A stretch of DNA of 64,000 bases, from contig NZ_JH651379.1 of the NCBI RefSeq assembly GCF_000260115.1, forward strand, positions 434,001 through 498,000. Direction: 5' to 3'. The position numbers were made by a program, and so were the translations under genes. Of this stretch, positions 37,049 to 45,547 are shown piece by piece (within the stretch, counting starts at the first letter, position 1; every line of letters starts with the position of its first letter). This DNA is from Galbibacter orientalis DSM 19592 (lineage in GTDB: Bacteria > Bacteroidota > Bacteroidia > Flavobacteriales > Flavobacteriaceae). The notes under the pieces were generated by a model. That model was not told where the DNA came from, ran no database searches, and saw only the letters and a list, made by a program, of their open reading frames with translations.

Positions 37049-37564
37049 ATGTTAAAGAAGAATATAGAAGACGCATTAAATAAACAGATAAGAGTAGAGG
37101 CTGAATCTTCTCAAATATACCTTGCTATGGCTTGTTGGGCAGAAGTAAAAGGACTTGAAGGAGTTGCTCAATTTATGTATGACCAATCTGATGAAGAACG
37201 CGAACATATGCTTAAATTAGTTAAGTTTATAAATGAACGTGGCGGACATGCAAAAATTTCTGCTTTAAAAGAGCCAAATGTTACTTTTGAAAGCTTTAAA
37301 GGAATGTTCGAAAAACTTTTTGAACACGAAGTATTCGTGTCAGAAAGCATTAATAACCTTGTACATATAACTTTGGAAGAAAAAGATTATGCTACCCATA
37401 ACTTTTTACAATGGTATGTTGCCGAACAAATTGAAGAAGAAATGGCAAGAACAATCTTAGATAAAATTAACCTTATTGGAGATGATAAAGGAGGTCTTTA
37501 CCTTTTTGATAGAGATATCCAACAATTAACTGTTACTAGCTCTGCTTCAACACCTCTAGAATAA
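37049..37564 (+). CDS. ftnA: Non-heme ferritin
   Basis: Stores iron as a 24-subunit shell and oxidises Fe(II). With ATG at 37049 the protein has 171 residues and its ferroxidase ligands fall exactly at the positions known for Escherichia coli FtnA: Glu17, Glu50, His53, Glu94, Glu126 and Glu129. A longer in-frame start at 36977 would break this numbering and lacks support. A small Cys-rich gene follows 85 bp downstream. No Fur-like operator was recognised by eye. Confidence 0.96.
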   Translation: MLKKNIEDALNKQIRVEAESSQIYLAMACWAEVKGLEGVAQFMYDQSDEEREHMLKLVKFINERGGHAKISALKEPNVTFESFKGMFEKLFEHEVFVSESINNLVHITLEEKDYATHNFLQWYVAEQIEEEMARTILDKINLIGDDKGGLYLFDRDIQQLTVTSSASTPLE

Positions 37565-37649
37565 TTTTTTCAACTGAAAAAGTGTTAAAGTTTATTTAGA
37601 TTAAGTTTAAATAAATATATTTGTCAACGGTAATTAAATCATTTTTCCG

Positions 37650-37814
37650 TTGGGCAAAAAGAAGAAAGATAAAGAAAAGAAGAAAAACAAGAAGATTAAG
37701 GAGCTTAAAGTAAAAGGCTTAAAATCTAAATGTTGTGAAAAATATCAGAAAAGCGAATCCAAGCGTTGTAAAAAATGTCCTTGTTTTGACTTAATGAAAG
37801 AAAAAGCAGCATAA
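37650..37814 (+). CDS. Small basic Cys-rich protein (54 aa), function unknown
   Basis: Starts at TTG (TTG-GGC-AAA), the only reasonable start after an in-frame stop at 37635. The first 22 residues are mostly Lys with some Glu and Asp. The second half has five Cys in the pattern CCxKYxKSxxKRCKKCPCFD, that is C-C-x10-C-x2-C-x-C, suggesting zinc or another metal site. I recall similar short KKK...CC...CPCF proteins in Flavobacteriia but no named function. It follows ferritin on the same strand and ends before a very strong hairpin. A metal-related role is inference from composition and neighbour only. Confidence 0.7.
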   Translation: MGKKKKDKEKKKNKKIKELKVKGLKSKCCEKYQKSESKRCKKCPCFDLMKEKAA

Positions 37815-37846
37815 GTTTATCTTTACTCCTCTTACTTAATAGTATA

Positions 37847-37922
37847 AAAAAGGTGTCTTAAAAATTTTATTAGTCAGTCTCAGTTTATATTGACAACTAT
37901 AAAATTTTTAAGACACCTTTTT
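37847..37922. terminator. Long perfect hairpin, bidirectional terminator
   Basis: A 24-bp perfect inverted repeat (A5-GGTGTCTTAAAAATTTTAT and its complement) around a 28-base loop, between the rightward Cys-rich gene and the leftward ssb gene. A and T runs at the ends fit termination in both directions; the stem and loop are unusually long for the window. Confidence 0.85.
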
Positions 37923-37972
37923 ATTTTTTAGAATTCGATTAAATGAATTTTAATTTCATCAAAAATTTAATC

Positions 37973-38311
37973 CTAATTAGCCTTACCTAACAACAAAAGT
38001 TCATTGCAATTTATTTCTGTAGTATACCGTTTTATCCCCTCTTTATCTAAATAGCTTCTGGTACTTAATTTCCCTTGTATAGCTACTTCTTTTCCTTTGG
38101 TTAAGTACTTCTCAACAATTTCAGCAGTTTTTCCCCAAGCAATCACATTGTGCCATTGCGTATCTTTAACTAAATTACCACTGTGATCTTTATAACTTTC
38201 GTTGGTAGCTATGGAGAATTTTGCTAAAATTTTACCGCTCTCTAATTTAATAATTTCAGGGTCGTTACCTAAGTTTCCTATTAACTGTACACTGTTTCTT
38301 AAAGTATTCAT
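37973..38311 (-). CDS. ssb: Short single-stranded DNA-binding protein (112 aa)
   Basis: One OB fold: LRNSVQLIGNLGNDPEI at the N terminus, FSIATNESY, TQWHNVIAWGKTAEIVEKYL and VAIQGKLSTRSYLDKEG. The protein ends right after the fold (ELLLLGKAN) and has neither the Gly/Gln-rich linker nor the acidic DDDIPF-like tip that recruits repair proteins. It is probably an accessory SSB paralogue, with the main replicative SSB elsewhere. It is a single gene, convergent with the Cys-rich gene and divergent from the GNAT/nitrilase gene. Confidence 0.92.
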   Translation of the reverse strand: MNTLRNSVQLIGNLGNDPEIIKLESGKILAKFSIATNESYKDHSGNLVKDTQWHNVIAWGKTAEIVEKYLTKGKEVAIQGKLSTRSYLDKEGIKRYTTEINCNELLLLGKAN

Positions 38312-38440
38312 AATTGAAAAATTTAAAAGATTAATATTATTTTTAATTGTAAATTCGATTGACTCAAATCAACATTGCAAAGATTGATTAAGGTCATAAG
38401 TTTACTCGGTTCTTACTTAGTTACTTTCGTTTAATTTCGG

Positions 38441-38466
38441 TTGTAACCGTTTGTAATCATTTGTAA
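38441..38466. promoter_or_regulatory. Three TTGTAA hexamers at exact 10-bp spacing
   Basis: TTGTAA at 38441, 38451 and 38461, about one helical turn apart, ending 22 bp before the GNAT/nitrilase start codon and about 130 bp before the divergent ssb start. The layout resembles an operator for a cooperative regulator, but no regulator is identified. Confidence 0.45.
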
Positions 38467-38487
38467 ACTTTTATAAAAGAAGCATAT

Positions 38488-40008
38488 ATGGAAACTATAA
38501 GTAAAATAGAACTAAGAAACCTTCAAATAGAAGACTACCTTGAATTGCGTGCTTCCATGATAGAAGCCTATAGCGGAATTGAAGATGCTCCTTGGAAAGA
38601 ACATGAAATAAAAAAATTACTTTCAATCTTTCCACAAGGACAATTAGTAGTATTGGCAGATGAAAAAGTAGTTGGTTGTGCCTTATCCTTGATTATTGAT
38701 GATAAAGATATTGACGACAATCATACGTATGAAGAAATAACAGGTAATTATACTTTTTCAACGCACAATCCTTCGGGAGATATTATGTATGGAATTGATG
38801 TTTTTATTCACCCAAAATATAGAGGTTTACGCTTAGGGCGTCGTTTATATGATAAACGTAAGGAACTAGCAGAGCAACTCAATATTAAAGCGATCATGTT
38901 TGCAGGAAGGATTCCAAACTACAGCAAATATGCAGAAGAAATTAGTCCGAAGCAATATATTGAGAAAGTGCGGATGAAAGAGCTTTTTGATCCAGTGCTT
39001 GCCTTTCAATTAAGCAACGATTTTCATGTAAAGAAAATCATGAAAAATTATTTAGAGGGCGACACACATTCCTTAGACTATGCTGTCTTGATGGAATGGA
39101 ATAATATTTATTACGACAAAAGTCCGAAGCTAATTAATTCTGAAAAATCTATTGTGAGATTAGGGCTTATTCAATGGCAAATGCGACCCCTAAAAAATTT
39201 GGATGCCTTATTCGAGCAAGCTGAATTTTTTATTGATGCTGTTTCTGGATATGGAAGCGATTTTGCTTTGTTCCCCGAATTATTTACAGCTCCCTTAATG
39301 GCAGATTATAATCATTTAAATGAAGCGGATGCCATTAGAGAATTAGCAAAATACACGGAACCAATTTATCAGAAATTTCAAGAGTTTGCCATTTCCTATA
39401 ATATCAATATTATTACAGGAAGTATGCCAAATATAATAGATGGAAACCTGTATAATTGTGGTTTTTTATGCAAGCGAGATGGTTCTTCAGAAATGTATAC
39501 AAAAATACATATCACTCCAAATGAAGTTGCTCATTGGGGAATGAAAGGTGGAGATGTAATTAAAACCTTCGATACCGATTGCGGTAAAATCGGGATTATT
39601 ATTTGTTACGATGTGGAGTTCCCAGAGTTAAGCAGACTTATGGCAGATGAAGGCATGCAAATTTTATTTGTTCCATTTTTAACCGATACTCAAAACGGAT
39701 ACACCCGTGTAAAAAGTTGTGCGCAAGCTAGAGCTATTGAAAACGAATGTTATGTAGCTATAGCGGGTTGTGTTGGAAATCTCCCTAGAGTAAATAATAT
39801 GGATATTCAATACGCGCAAGCAGCTGTTTTAACTCCTTCAGATTTTGCTTTTCCTAACAACGGAATTAAAGCAGAAGCTACACCAAATACAGAAATGACA
39901 TTACTTGTTGATGTAAACATTGATTTATTAAAAGAATTACACGAGCATGGAAGTGTTAGAATTCTAAAAGATAGAAGAACTGATTTATACGAAATAAAGA
40001 AAAAATAG
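38488..40008 (+). CDS. Fusion of GNAT acetyltransferase and carbon-nitrogen hydrolase
   Basis: The 506-residue protein has an N-terminal GNAT domain (about 5-200) with an acetyl-CoA loop near RGLRLGRRLYDKRKELAEQL, and a C-terminal nitrilase-superfamily domain (about 222-500). The hydrolase triad is visible: Glu in LFPELFTAP, Lys in YTKIHITPNE and Cys in IIICYDVEFPE, with the extra family Glu also present. Fusions of this type are known in several phyla; substrate is not established, though amidase or N-acyl chemistry is likely. TTGTAA repeats lie before the start. It is followed by a 50-residue membrane protein on the same strand. Confidence 0.92.
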   Translation: METISKIELRNLQIEDYLELRASMIEAYSGIEDAPWKEHEIKKLLSIFPQGQLVVLADEKVVGCALSLIIDDKDIDDNHTYEEITGNYTFSTHNPSGDIMYGIDVFIHPKYRGLRLGRRLYDKRKELAEQLNIKAIMFAGRIPNYSKYAEEISPKQYIEKVRMKELFDPVLAFQLSNDFHVKKIMKNYLEGDTHSLDYAVLMEWNNIYYDKSPKLINSEKSIVRLGLIQWQMRPLKNLDALFEQAEFFIDAVSGYGSDFALFPELFTAPLMADYNHLNEADAIRELAKYTEPIYQKFQEFAISYNINIITGSMPNIIDGNLYNCGFLCKRDGSSEMYTKIHITPNEVAHWGMKGGDVIKTFDTDCGKIGIIICYDVEFPELSRLMADEGMQILFVPFLTDTQNGYTRVKSCAQARAIENECYVAIAGCVGNLPRVNNMDIQYAQAAVLTPSDFAFPNNGIKAEATPNTEMTLLVDVNIDLLKELHEHGSVRILKDRRTDLYEIKKK

Positions 40009-40058
40009 TATATTTATAGATAATAATCTCTCATAAGAGAAATTTAAACCTATAAATT

Positions 40059-40211
40059 ATGAATATAAAAATTACTGGAAAAATTATTAAAATATTTTTA
40101 TTAGGCACATTTGCCATGTTTATTTTAATATTAATTGTTGATTGGGATGAATTTAAAAAAGGTTATAATGAAGGTATATCAGCACATAAAACAATGAATG
40201 TAACAAAGTAA
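40059..40211 (+). CDS. Small single-helix membrane protein (50 aa)
   Basis: ATG at 40059 gives a short basic N terminus (MNIKITGKIIK), one hydrophobic helix (IFLLGTFAMFILILIV), then a charged segment WDEFKKGYNEG and a stop at 40209-40211. The pattern (one helix, then DWDEFKKGYxxG) resembles small unnamed proteins I recall in Bacteroidota. It follows the GNAT/nitrilase gene by 50 bp. No function can be named. Confidence 0.55.
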   Translation: MNIKITGKIIKIFLLGTFAMFILILIVDWDEFKKGYNEGISAHKTMNVTK

Positions 40212-40300
40212 GAAAGGATTATAAACTGAAATAAATGAATTTGTAATTAAAAGCACTTTCAAATCAATACACCTACTTAACAACTAAAGGTGAAATTAAA

Positions 40301-40651
40301 ATGGAAAAAACCTGTCTTGAATGCAATGAAAAACTTATAGGCAGAGCCGATAAAAAGTTTTGCAATGATTATTGTAGAAATGCATTTAATAATAATTTAA
40401 ATAAAGACAGTAAAAATCTTATTAGGAATATAAATAACCGACTTCGAAAGAATTACAGAATATTAGAAGCTTTAAATCCAGAAAACAAAACAAAAACCAC
40501 AAAAACCAGATTATTAGACAGAGGATTTGATTTTGAACATTTTACAAGCACCTATACTACCAAAAAGGGCACTACCTATTACTTTTTGTATGATTTAGGT
40601 TATTTACCGTTGGAAAACGATTATTATATGTTAGTCCGAAGAGAACAATAA
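40301..40651 (+). CDS. Small zinc-ribbon protein (116 aa), function unknown
   Basis: The N terminus has a treble-clef-like zinc motif CLECNEKLIGRADKKFCNDYC (split here as CxxC...CxxxC), followed by a helical basic segment (NNRLRKNYRILEAL) and a C-terminal hydrophobic/aromatic end (YYFLYDLGYLPLENDYYMLV). Similar short proteins occur widely in Bacteroidota and resemble DUF2116-type Zn ribbons. Its stop is convergent with the CBS gene with only 4 bp between. Confidence 0.75.
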   Translation: MEKTCLECNEKLIGRADKKFCNDYCRNAFNNNLNKDSKNLIRNINNRLRKNYRILEALNPENKTKTTKTRLLDRGFDFEHFTSTYTTKKGTTYYFLYDLGYLPLENDYYMLVRREQ

Positions 40652-40655
40652 AGCA

Positions 40656-41117
40656 CTAATAATTATGACTGTTTAATTTTAAAGCAGCCACCACAATATC
40701 CTTACGACTTATTTGCCCAACCAATTTTCCGTGATCCATAACAGGCAATCTACGGCGGTGACCTTTGTAAAAACGAGAAGCTGCGTCAAAAATATTCATG
40801 TCATGTGGAATTGTTTCCACATCTCTAGTCATAAAATTTTCCACATTTTTATCGAGAATTGGCATGTTAAAATAGCGACTTTCAGAAATTTGCTTCATAC
40901 AATCTGCTTCAGATATTATCCCAACTAAATGTCCATTTTCATCACAGACAGGCCCTCCAGAAATCCGATGTTTTAAAAAAAGTTCCATTACTTCCAAAAT
41001 AGATTGATCTGGTTTAAAAAGCACTAAATTTTTAGTCATATAATCTTCCACTAAAATTGGAGCATTATACTTCTTTTTTTGTTCTTCCCTTGCTCCTTGA
41101 AAACTTTTAATTCCCAT
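40656..41117 (-). CDS. Tandem CBS-domain protein (153 aa)
   Basis: Two CBS domains (about 22-80 and 90-148) and little else: YMTKNLVLFKPDQSILEVME, GGPVCDENGHLVGIISEADC, FMTRDVETIPHDMNIFDAA and LPVMDHGKLVGQISRKDIV. Such stand-alone pairs bind adenine nucleotides and may regulate another protein. The target is not indicated by the neighbours. It is a single gene on this strand. Confidence 0.9.
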   Translation of the reverse strand: MGIKSFQGAREEQKKKYNAPILVEDYMTKNLVLFKPDQSILEVMELFLKHRISGGPVCDENGHLVGIISEADCMKQISESRYFNMPILDKNVENFMTRDVETIPHDMNIFDAASRFYKGHRRRLPVMDHGKLVGQISRKDIVVAALKLNSHNY

Positions 41118-41300
41118 ATTCTTGCAGATTTTTTTGATTGGTGTGAAATATAAATATAATCAATATTCTTTGAATAAAATAAATTATTCGTAATCTTATT
41201 GTTAATTATCGTAATAATCATAAAATAACAAACTTAAATTCATCATTATGAAAAATAAAATTCTTATCCCTATATTTATAAAGCTAACGAACCTAAAGAT

Positions 41301-43568
41301 TTGAAAAAACTATCGCTCCTATTATCGTTTATTATTATCATAGCGCTTACCGCTTGGCGTTTTTATGATTTAATGCCACAGAAGGAATTTTCTCCTCAAA
41401 CTTTTTCTACGGAAAACACGCTAAATCACATTAAAAAAATTGCCGAAAAACCACATTTCGTTGGTTCTAAATCGCATGCCGAAGTAAAAGAATACATTAT
41501 TTCTGAACTACAAAAAATAGGTTTAACAACAGAAGTTCAAAAGGGATACACAAGTGGCGACTGGGGAAATCTGAGCTATGCGCAAAATATTGTAGCTAAA
41601 ATAGACGGATCCGAAGAAGGGAAAGCCTTGGTTTTAATGTCTCATTACGATAGCAACCCTCATTCTTCTCTGGGTGCAAGCGATGATGCCGTTGGCGTGG
41701 CAGTAATCTTAGAAGGCATCCGCTCCTATTTAGAAGCTGGGAAAAAACCAAAAAATGATATTATAGTTTTATTTACCGATGCTGAAGAATTAGGCTTAAA
41801 TGGAGCTCAGTTATTTGTAAATAAGAGTCCGCTAAAAAACAATATTGGACTCATCCTCAATTTTGAAGCCAGAGGTAGTGGCGGCCCTAGCTATATGTTG
41901 ATGGAAACCAATGGTGGAAATAAAAATATGATTGAATCTTTTAATGAAGCGAATCCACAATTTCCTGTTGCCAACTCTTTAACTTATAGCATTTATAAAA
42001 TGCTTCCAAACGACACCGATTTGACTGTTTTTAGAGAAGATGCTAATATTAATGGGTTTAATTTTGCCTTTATAGACGACCATTTTGACTACCATACCGC
42101 CAATGATAGTTTTGAGAACGTTGACAAAAACACTTTACAACATCAAATTTCATATCTAATTCCGTTACTAAATTTTTATGGAGATTATGACCTAAACTCT
42201 ATAAAATCCAATCTTGACTACATCTATTTTGATATCCCAGTATTTAATTTTGTTTACTACCCGTTTAGTTGGATTTTTCCAATGCTACTAATAGCCTTTA
42301 CAATATGGATTGTGCTTGTTTATATAGGTGTTAAAAACAGAAAACTCTCTGGCAAAGGCATTCTTAAGGGCTTTTTAGCATTCCTTGTCTCTTTGCTAAT
42401 TAATGGACTTATTGGCTATTTTAGTTGGACAGCATTAAAAGAGTTATATCCACAATACCAAGATATTCTGCATGGATTTACATATAATGGACATTTATAT
42501 ATTGCTAGTTTTACTGCATTGAGTTTTGGGATTTGCTTTTATGCCTATTCAAAAATTAAGGATATTTCTGTTCCAAATCTTCTTATTACACCTCTCCTTT
42601 TTTGGTTGGTAATTTGCTCGGGGATTGCAATATATTTAAAAGGAGCTAGCTTTTTTATTATTCCTGTATTTGCAGCTTTAGGAGCCTTATTTATCCTTAT
42701 AAATCAAAAAAAGAAGAGTCCGTCGCTACTTTTCTTAATTATATTATGTATTCCCGCTTTATGGATTTTTGCGCCATTAATACAAATGTTTCCTGTTGGA
42801 TTAGGACTAAAAATATTAATTACATCCTGCGTTTTAAGTGTGCTTTTATTTGGACTCTTACTTCCTGTATTCGGTTTTTATAAAAACAAAAAAGCATACG
42901 CCTATTTAGGGTTTGTTCTGGCTATACTTTTATTTGCTTCTGCACATTTCCAATCCAATTTCACCAAAGAAAGACCACATCCAACTAGTTTATTATACGT
43001 TTTAGATAGTGATACAAATACCGTACAATGGGCAACTTACAATAAAGTTTTAGATCCTTGGACTTCAGCATATTTTAATGAGAATAATACTTTTTCTGAA
43101 GATAAAATAAAATTTAGCAGTAAATACGGAACTGTGTTTACACATACCTCCAAAGCTCCCATAAAGGAAATTCTTGCCCCTACTATTAACATTGAAAAAG
43201 ATACTGTTATTAACAATAAAAGACACGTTAGAATATGTGTTACACCTCGTAGAGAGGTAAATCGTTTAGAAATTACTACAAACAATGTCAACATATTGAG
43301 CTGTAATGTAAATGGCATTTCTTTTTCTGAAGATTTTTTAAAAAAACGAGGAAGCAGACTTTTAACACATTACATTAGCAATAATGATTATTCTGAAATA
43401 AATTTAGTATTTTATGCTACTGAAAAACCTGTTCTAACTTTTTTTGAAGCTTCAAATAATTTGTTAGAACACGCATTATTCAGTGTTCCTGTCAGACCTG
43501 AAAATGCAATCCCCATGCCTTTTGTTTTAAATGATGCTATATTGATTAAAAAAACATTAGAACTATAA
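41301..43568 (+). CDS. M28-family zinc aminopeptidase with membrane domain (755 aa)
   Basis: An N-terminal membrane anchor (LSLLLSFIIIIALTAWRFY) precedes a periplasmic M28 peptidase domain (about 40-300) with zinc-ligand motifs SHYDSNPHSSLGASDDAVG (His and Asp) and FTDAEELGLNGA (Glu-Glu). A block of about eight hydrophobic helices (about 310-560) and a C-terminal soluble domain follow. The architecture matches large membrane M28 peptidases. The start is TTG at 41301: the frame is closed by a stop at 41256-41258 and has no ATG that keeps the anchor. An 18-codon ORF from ATG 41248 ends at TTGA overlapping this start. The gene overlaps the next by one base. Confidence 0.88.
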   Translation: MKKLSLLLSFIIIIALTAWRFYDLMPQKEFSPQTFSTENTLNHIKKIAEKPHFVGSKSHAEVKEYIISELQKIGLTTEVQKGYTSGDWGNLSYAQNIVAKIDGSEEGKALVLMSHYDSNPHSSLGASDDAVGVAVILEGIRSYLEAGKKPKNDIIVLFTDAEELGLNGAQLFVNKSPLKNNIGLILNFEARGSGGPSYMLMETNGGNKNMIESFNEANPQFPVANSLTYSIYKMLPNDTDLTVFREDANINGFNFAFIDDHFDYHTANDSFENVDKNTLQHQISYLIPLLNFYGDYDLNSIKSNLDYIYFDIPVFNFVYYPFSWIFPMLLIAFTIWIVLVYIGVKNRKLSGKGILKGFLAFLVSLLINGLIGYFSWTALKELYPQYQDILHGFTYNGHLYIASFTALSFGICFYAYSKIKDISVPNLLITPLLFWLVICSGIAIYLKGASFFIIPVFAALGALFILINQKKKSPSLLFLIILCIPALWIFAPLIQMFPVGLGLKILITSCVLSVLLFGLLLPVFGFYKNKKAYAYLGFVLAILLFASAHFQSNFTKERPHPTSLLYVLDSDTNTVQWATYNKVLDPWTSAYFNENNTFSEDKIKFSSKYGTVFTHTSKAPIKEILAPTINIEKDTVINNKRHVRICVTPRREVNRLEITTNNVNILSCNVNGISFSEDFLKKRGSRLLTHYISNNDYSEINLVFYATEKPVLTFFEASNNLLEHALFSVPVRPENAIPMPFVLNDAILIKKTLEL

Positions 43569-44380
43569 TGCCGAAAAAAATTGCTGTACTTGGTTGTGGT
43601 TGGTTAGGATTTCCACTTGCAAAATCTTTTGTAGAAAAAGGCTATGCTGTAAATGGAGCCACTACTTCTGTGGATAAAATTTTAAACATTGCCCACCAAA
43701 AAATAAATCCATTTCTATTAGCTGTACACAAGCATCATATAGAAGGAAATATTAGTTATTTTCTTCAAGATACAGATGTATTAATTATTAATATCCCGCC
43801 TCGAATTCGCAAAAATTCTGAGGCTAATTACATTTCAAAAATTAAAACGCTTTCAGAAAAAATAGAACAATCAAATGTCAAAAAGGTACTTTTTGTGAGT
43901 AGCTCTTCAGTTTATGCTAATGATAATTCTATTGTAGATGAAAATACCCCTGCAAAACCTCAAACTGAAAGCGGAAAACAAATTTTAGCTTCCGAAGAGC
44001 TTCTTCAAAAAAATCCAAATTTCAAAACAACTGTAATTCGTTTTTCTGGATTGTATGGAGGAGACAGGCATCCAGTAAATACCCTTTCAGGGAAAAAAAA
44101 CATTGCCAATCCAAATGCACCAGTCAATTTAATCCATTTAGAAGATTGTATTGGTATTATCAATAAAGTTATTGAAAAAGAAGTTTGGGGAATTACTCTA
44201 AACGCTTCTGCTCCTATACATCCTTCAAAAGAAGAATATTATACTGAGCAGGCAAATAAATTAGGCATCAAGATTCCTCAGTTTGAAAACACTAAACAAA
44301 CCAAAGGAAAAACCATTACCTCTACATTAATTAACACTTATTTATCATATAATTTTATCTATCCAAACCTAGAATATTAA
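43568..44380 (+). CDS. NAD(P)-binding Rossmann-fold protein of the extended SDR/YeeZ type
   Basis: A 270-residue protein with an N-terminal dinucleotide motif VLGCGWLGFPLA, a central SSSSVYA followed by NDNSIVDE, and RFSGLYGGDRHPV in place of the usual SDR YxxxK, matching the YeeZ/NAD-epimerase-like group. The substrate is unknown. The start ATG overlaps the M28 stop (TAATG), so the two are translationally coupled, but I see no biochemical link. A 349-bp gap follows. Confidence 0.85.
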   Translation: MPKKIAVLGCGWLGFPLAKSFVEKGYAVNGATTSVDKILNIAHQKINPFLLAVHKHHIEGNISYFLQDTDVLIINIPPRIRKNSEANYISKIKTLSEKIEQSNVKKVLFVSSSSVYANDNSIVDENTPAKPQTESGKQILASEELLQKNPNFKTTVIRFSGLYGGDRHPVNTLSGKKNIANPNAPVNLIHLEDCIGIINKVIEKEVWGITLNASAPIHPSKEEYYTEQANKLGIKIPQFENTKQTKGKTITSTLINTYLSYNFIYPNLEY

Positions 44381-44570
44381 TAGCTCTTAAAAACCTTAAC
44401 ACATGGAGTATTTTCTAGTTAAATATAGGTTAAACAGCTTAAAAGCTGAATTTTGAACGCTTACTTCTTTGTAATTTTACAGTGTAAAAGAAATTGAATT
44501 AGTTTTCATTTATAAAAAACACATAAAAATTTTAGGTTAGGTTTTTAAGTTAGTTTAGATTAGTTTATTA
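44381..44570 (+). other. Non-coding stretch, possibly the transcribed part of a small RNA or long 3' end
   Basis: No gene is visible. It contains a TTTTAC-AGT-GTAAAA inverted repeat at 44475-44489 and an irregular run of TTAG units at about 44530-44570, and it leads directly into a strong terminator at 44571-44614, nearly 200 bases past the preceding stop. The 115 bp from the terminator to the next gene show nothing further. Confidence 0.35.
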
Positions 44571-44614
44571 AAAAGGAGTATTGTTTGTCCATAAGAACAA
44601 TGCTCCTTTTTTTT
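44571..44614 (+). terminator. Strong rho-independent terminator
   Basis: AAAAGGAGTATTGTT pairs with AACAATGCTCCTTTT (one T-G wobble) and is followed by a further T run. Confidence 0.88.
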
Positions 44615-44729
44615 ATGCTTTTGCATAGATTTAATATTTTTATTGAATAATTTTAATAGATTTGGCAGGTTAAACTGAAGTAGCAGACGTAAACCGCTTC
44701 ATGTTATTTTTAAACTACAATTTTCTACT

Positions 44730-45464
44730 ATGAAACATTCTATAATACTTTTGGTTTTTTTAGCATCTTTTGCTGGATTTTCTCAAAATAACAGTACTCT
44801 TTCTCAGCATTATGAAGCATTTTACAAGCAAATGAAAGAACAAGGCGATGTTAGAGGTGTAATTAATGCTTTGACGCATTTAAATGTATTGAGTCCAAAT
44901 GAGGCAAGAAAAGATACATTGGCATATTTTTACAGTAATTCTGGGCAACATGCTCAAGCTATTAATCTGTTAGGCGCCGAGAAAGACACTAAAGCATCTA
45001 ACCTTGCGGTAGAAGTAAAAGCTAGGTCTTTAAAAGCTTTAAATCAACCGCAATTAGCAGTTCAACAGTTTGATATTATGTTCAGCAGAAAACCAGATAT
45101 CTATATTGCTTATGATTTGGTTGATCTTAATTTACAAATCGGAAAAACTGTAGAGGCTGCCACCTATATTAAGTATGGTCTTGAGCATTCTACGGATGAA
45201 GATATGCTTCCTTTCTATGAGTCTAATCCTCCTTACCAAGTGCCTTTAAAAGCTGCTTTTAAATATCAAGAAGGACTTTTAAAATATAATGAAGATAAAG
45301 AAAATATTGACGCTTCTATAAAACTTGTAGATGAAGCTATTGTAATGGCTCCAAATTTTAAATTGGCAAAGCAAATAAGACAACTCTTATTAAACCAGAA
45401 AGAAGCTGGTAATGCTGAAAAAGCTAAACTTACTCCTAATACAACTACTCCAAAAGAGAATTAA
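44730..45464 (+). CDS. Exported TPR-like protein (244 aa), function unknown
   Basis: A signal peptide (IILLVFLASFAGFSQ) is followed by helical repeats: ALTHLNVLSPNEARKDTLA, YFYSNSGQHAQAINLLGA, LKALNQPQLAVQQFDIMF and PDIYIAYDLVDLNLQIGKT. These resemble degenerate TPR units for protein-protein contact in the periplasm. Near the C terminus ASIKLVDEAIVMAPNFKLAKQ is another unit. It is a single gene with a terminator on each side. Confidence 0.8.
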   Translation: MKHSIILLVFLASFAGFSQNNSTLSQHYEAFYKQMKEQGDVRGVINALTHLNVLSPNEARKDTLAYFYSNSGQHAQAINLLGAEKDTKASNLAVEVKARSLKALNQPQLAVQQFDIMFSRKPDIYIAYDLVDLNLQIGKTVEAATYIKYGLEHSTDEDMLPFYESNPPYQVPLKAAFKYQEGLLKYNEDKENIDASIKLVDEAIVMAPNFKLAKQIRQLLLNQKEAGNAEKAKLTPNTTTPKEN

Positions 45465-45484
45465 TTTCTCCTATTTATTATATT

Positions 45485-45525
45485 AAAAACTCCCTAAATA
45501 GTTTTAAACTGTTTAGGGAGTTTTT
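45485..45525. terminator. Bidirectional terminator between the TPR-like gene and hicA
   Basis: AAAAACTCCCTAAA pairs with TTTAGGGAGTTTTT (14 bp, 13-base loop) and is flanked by T and A runs. Confidence 0.9.
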
Positions 45526-45547
45526 ATTTTATTGACTGTAATGCAGA

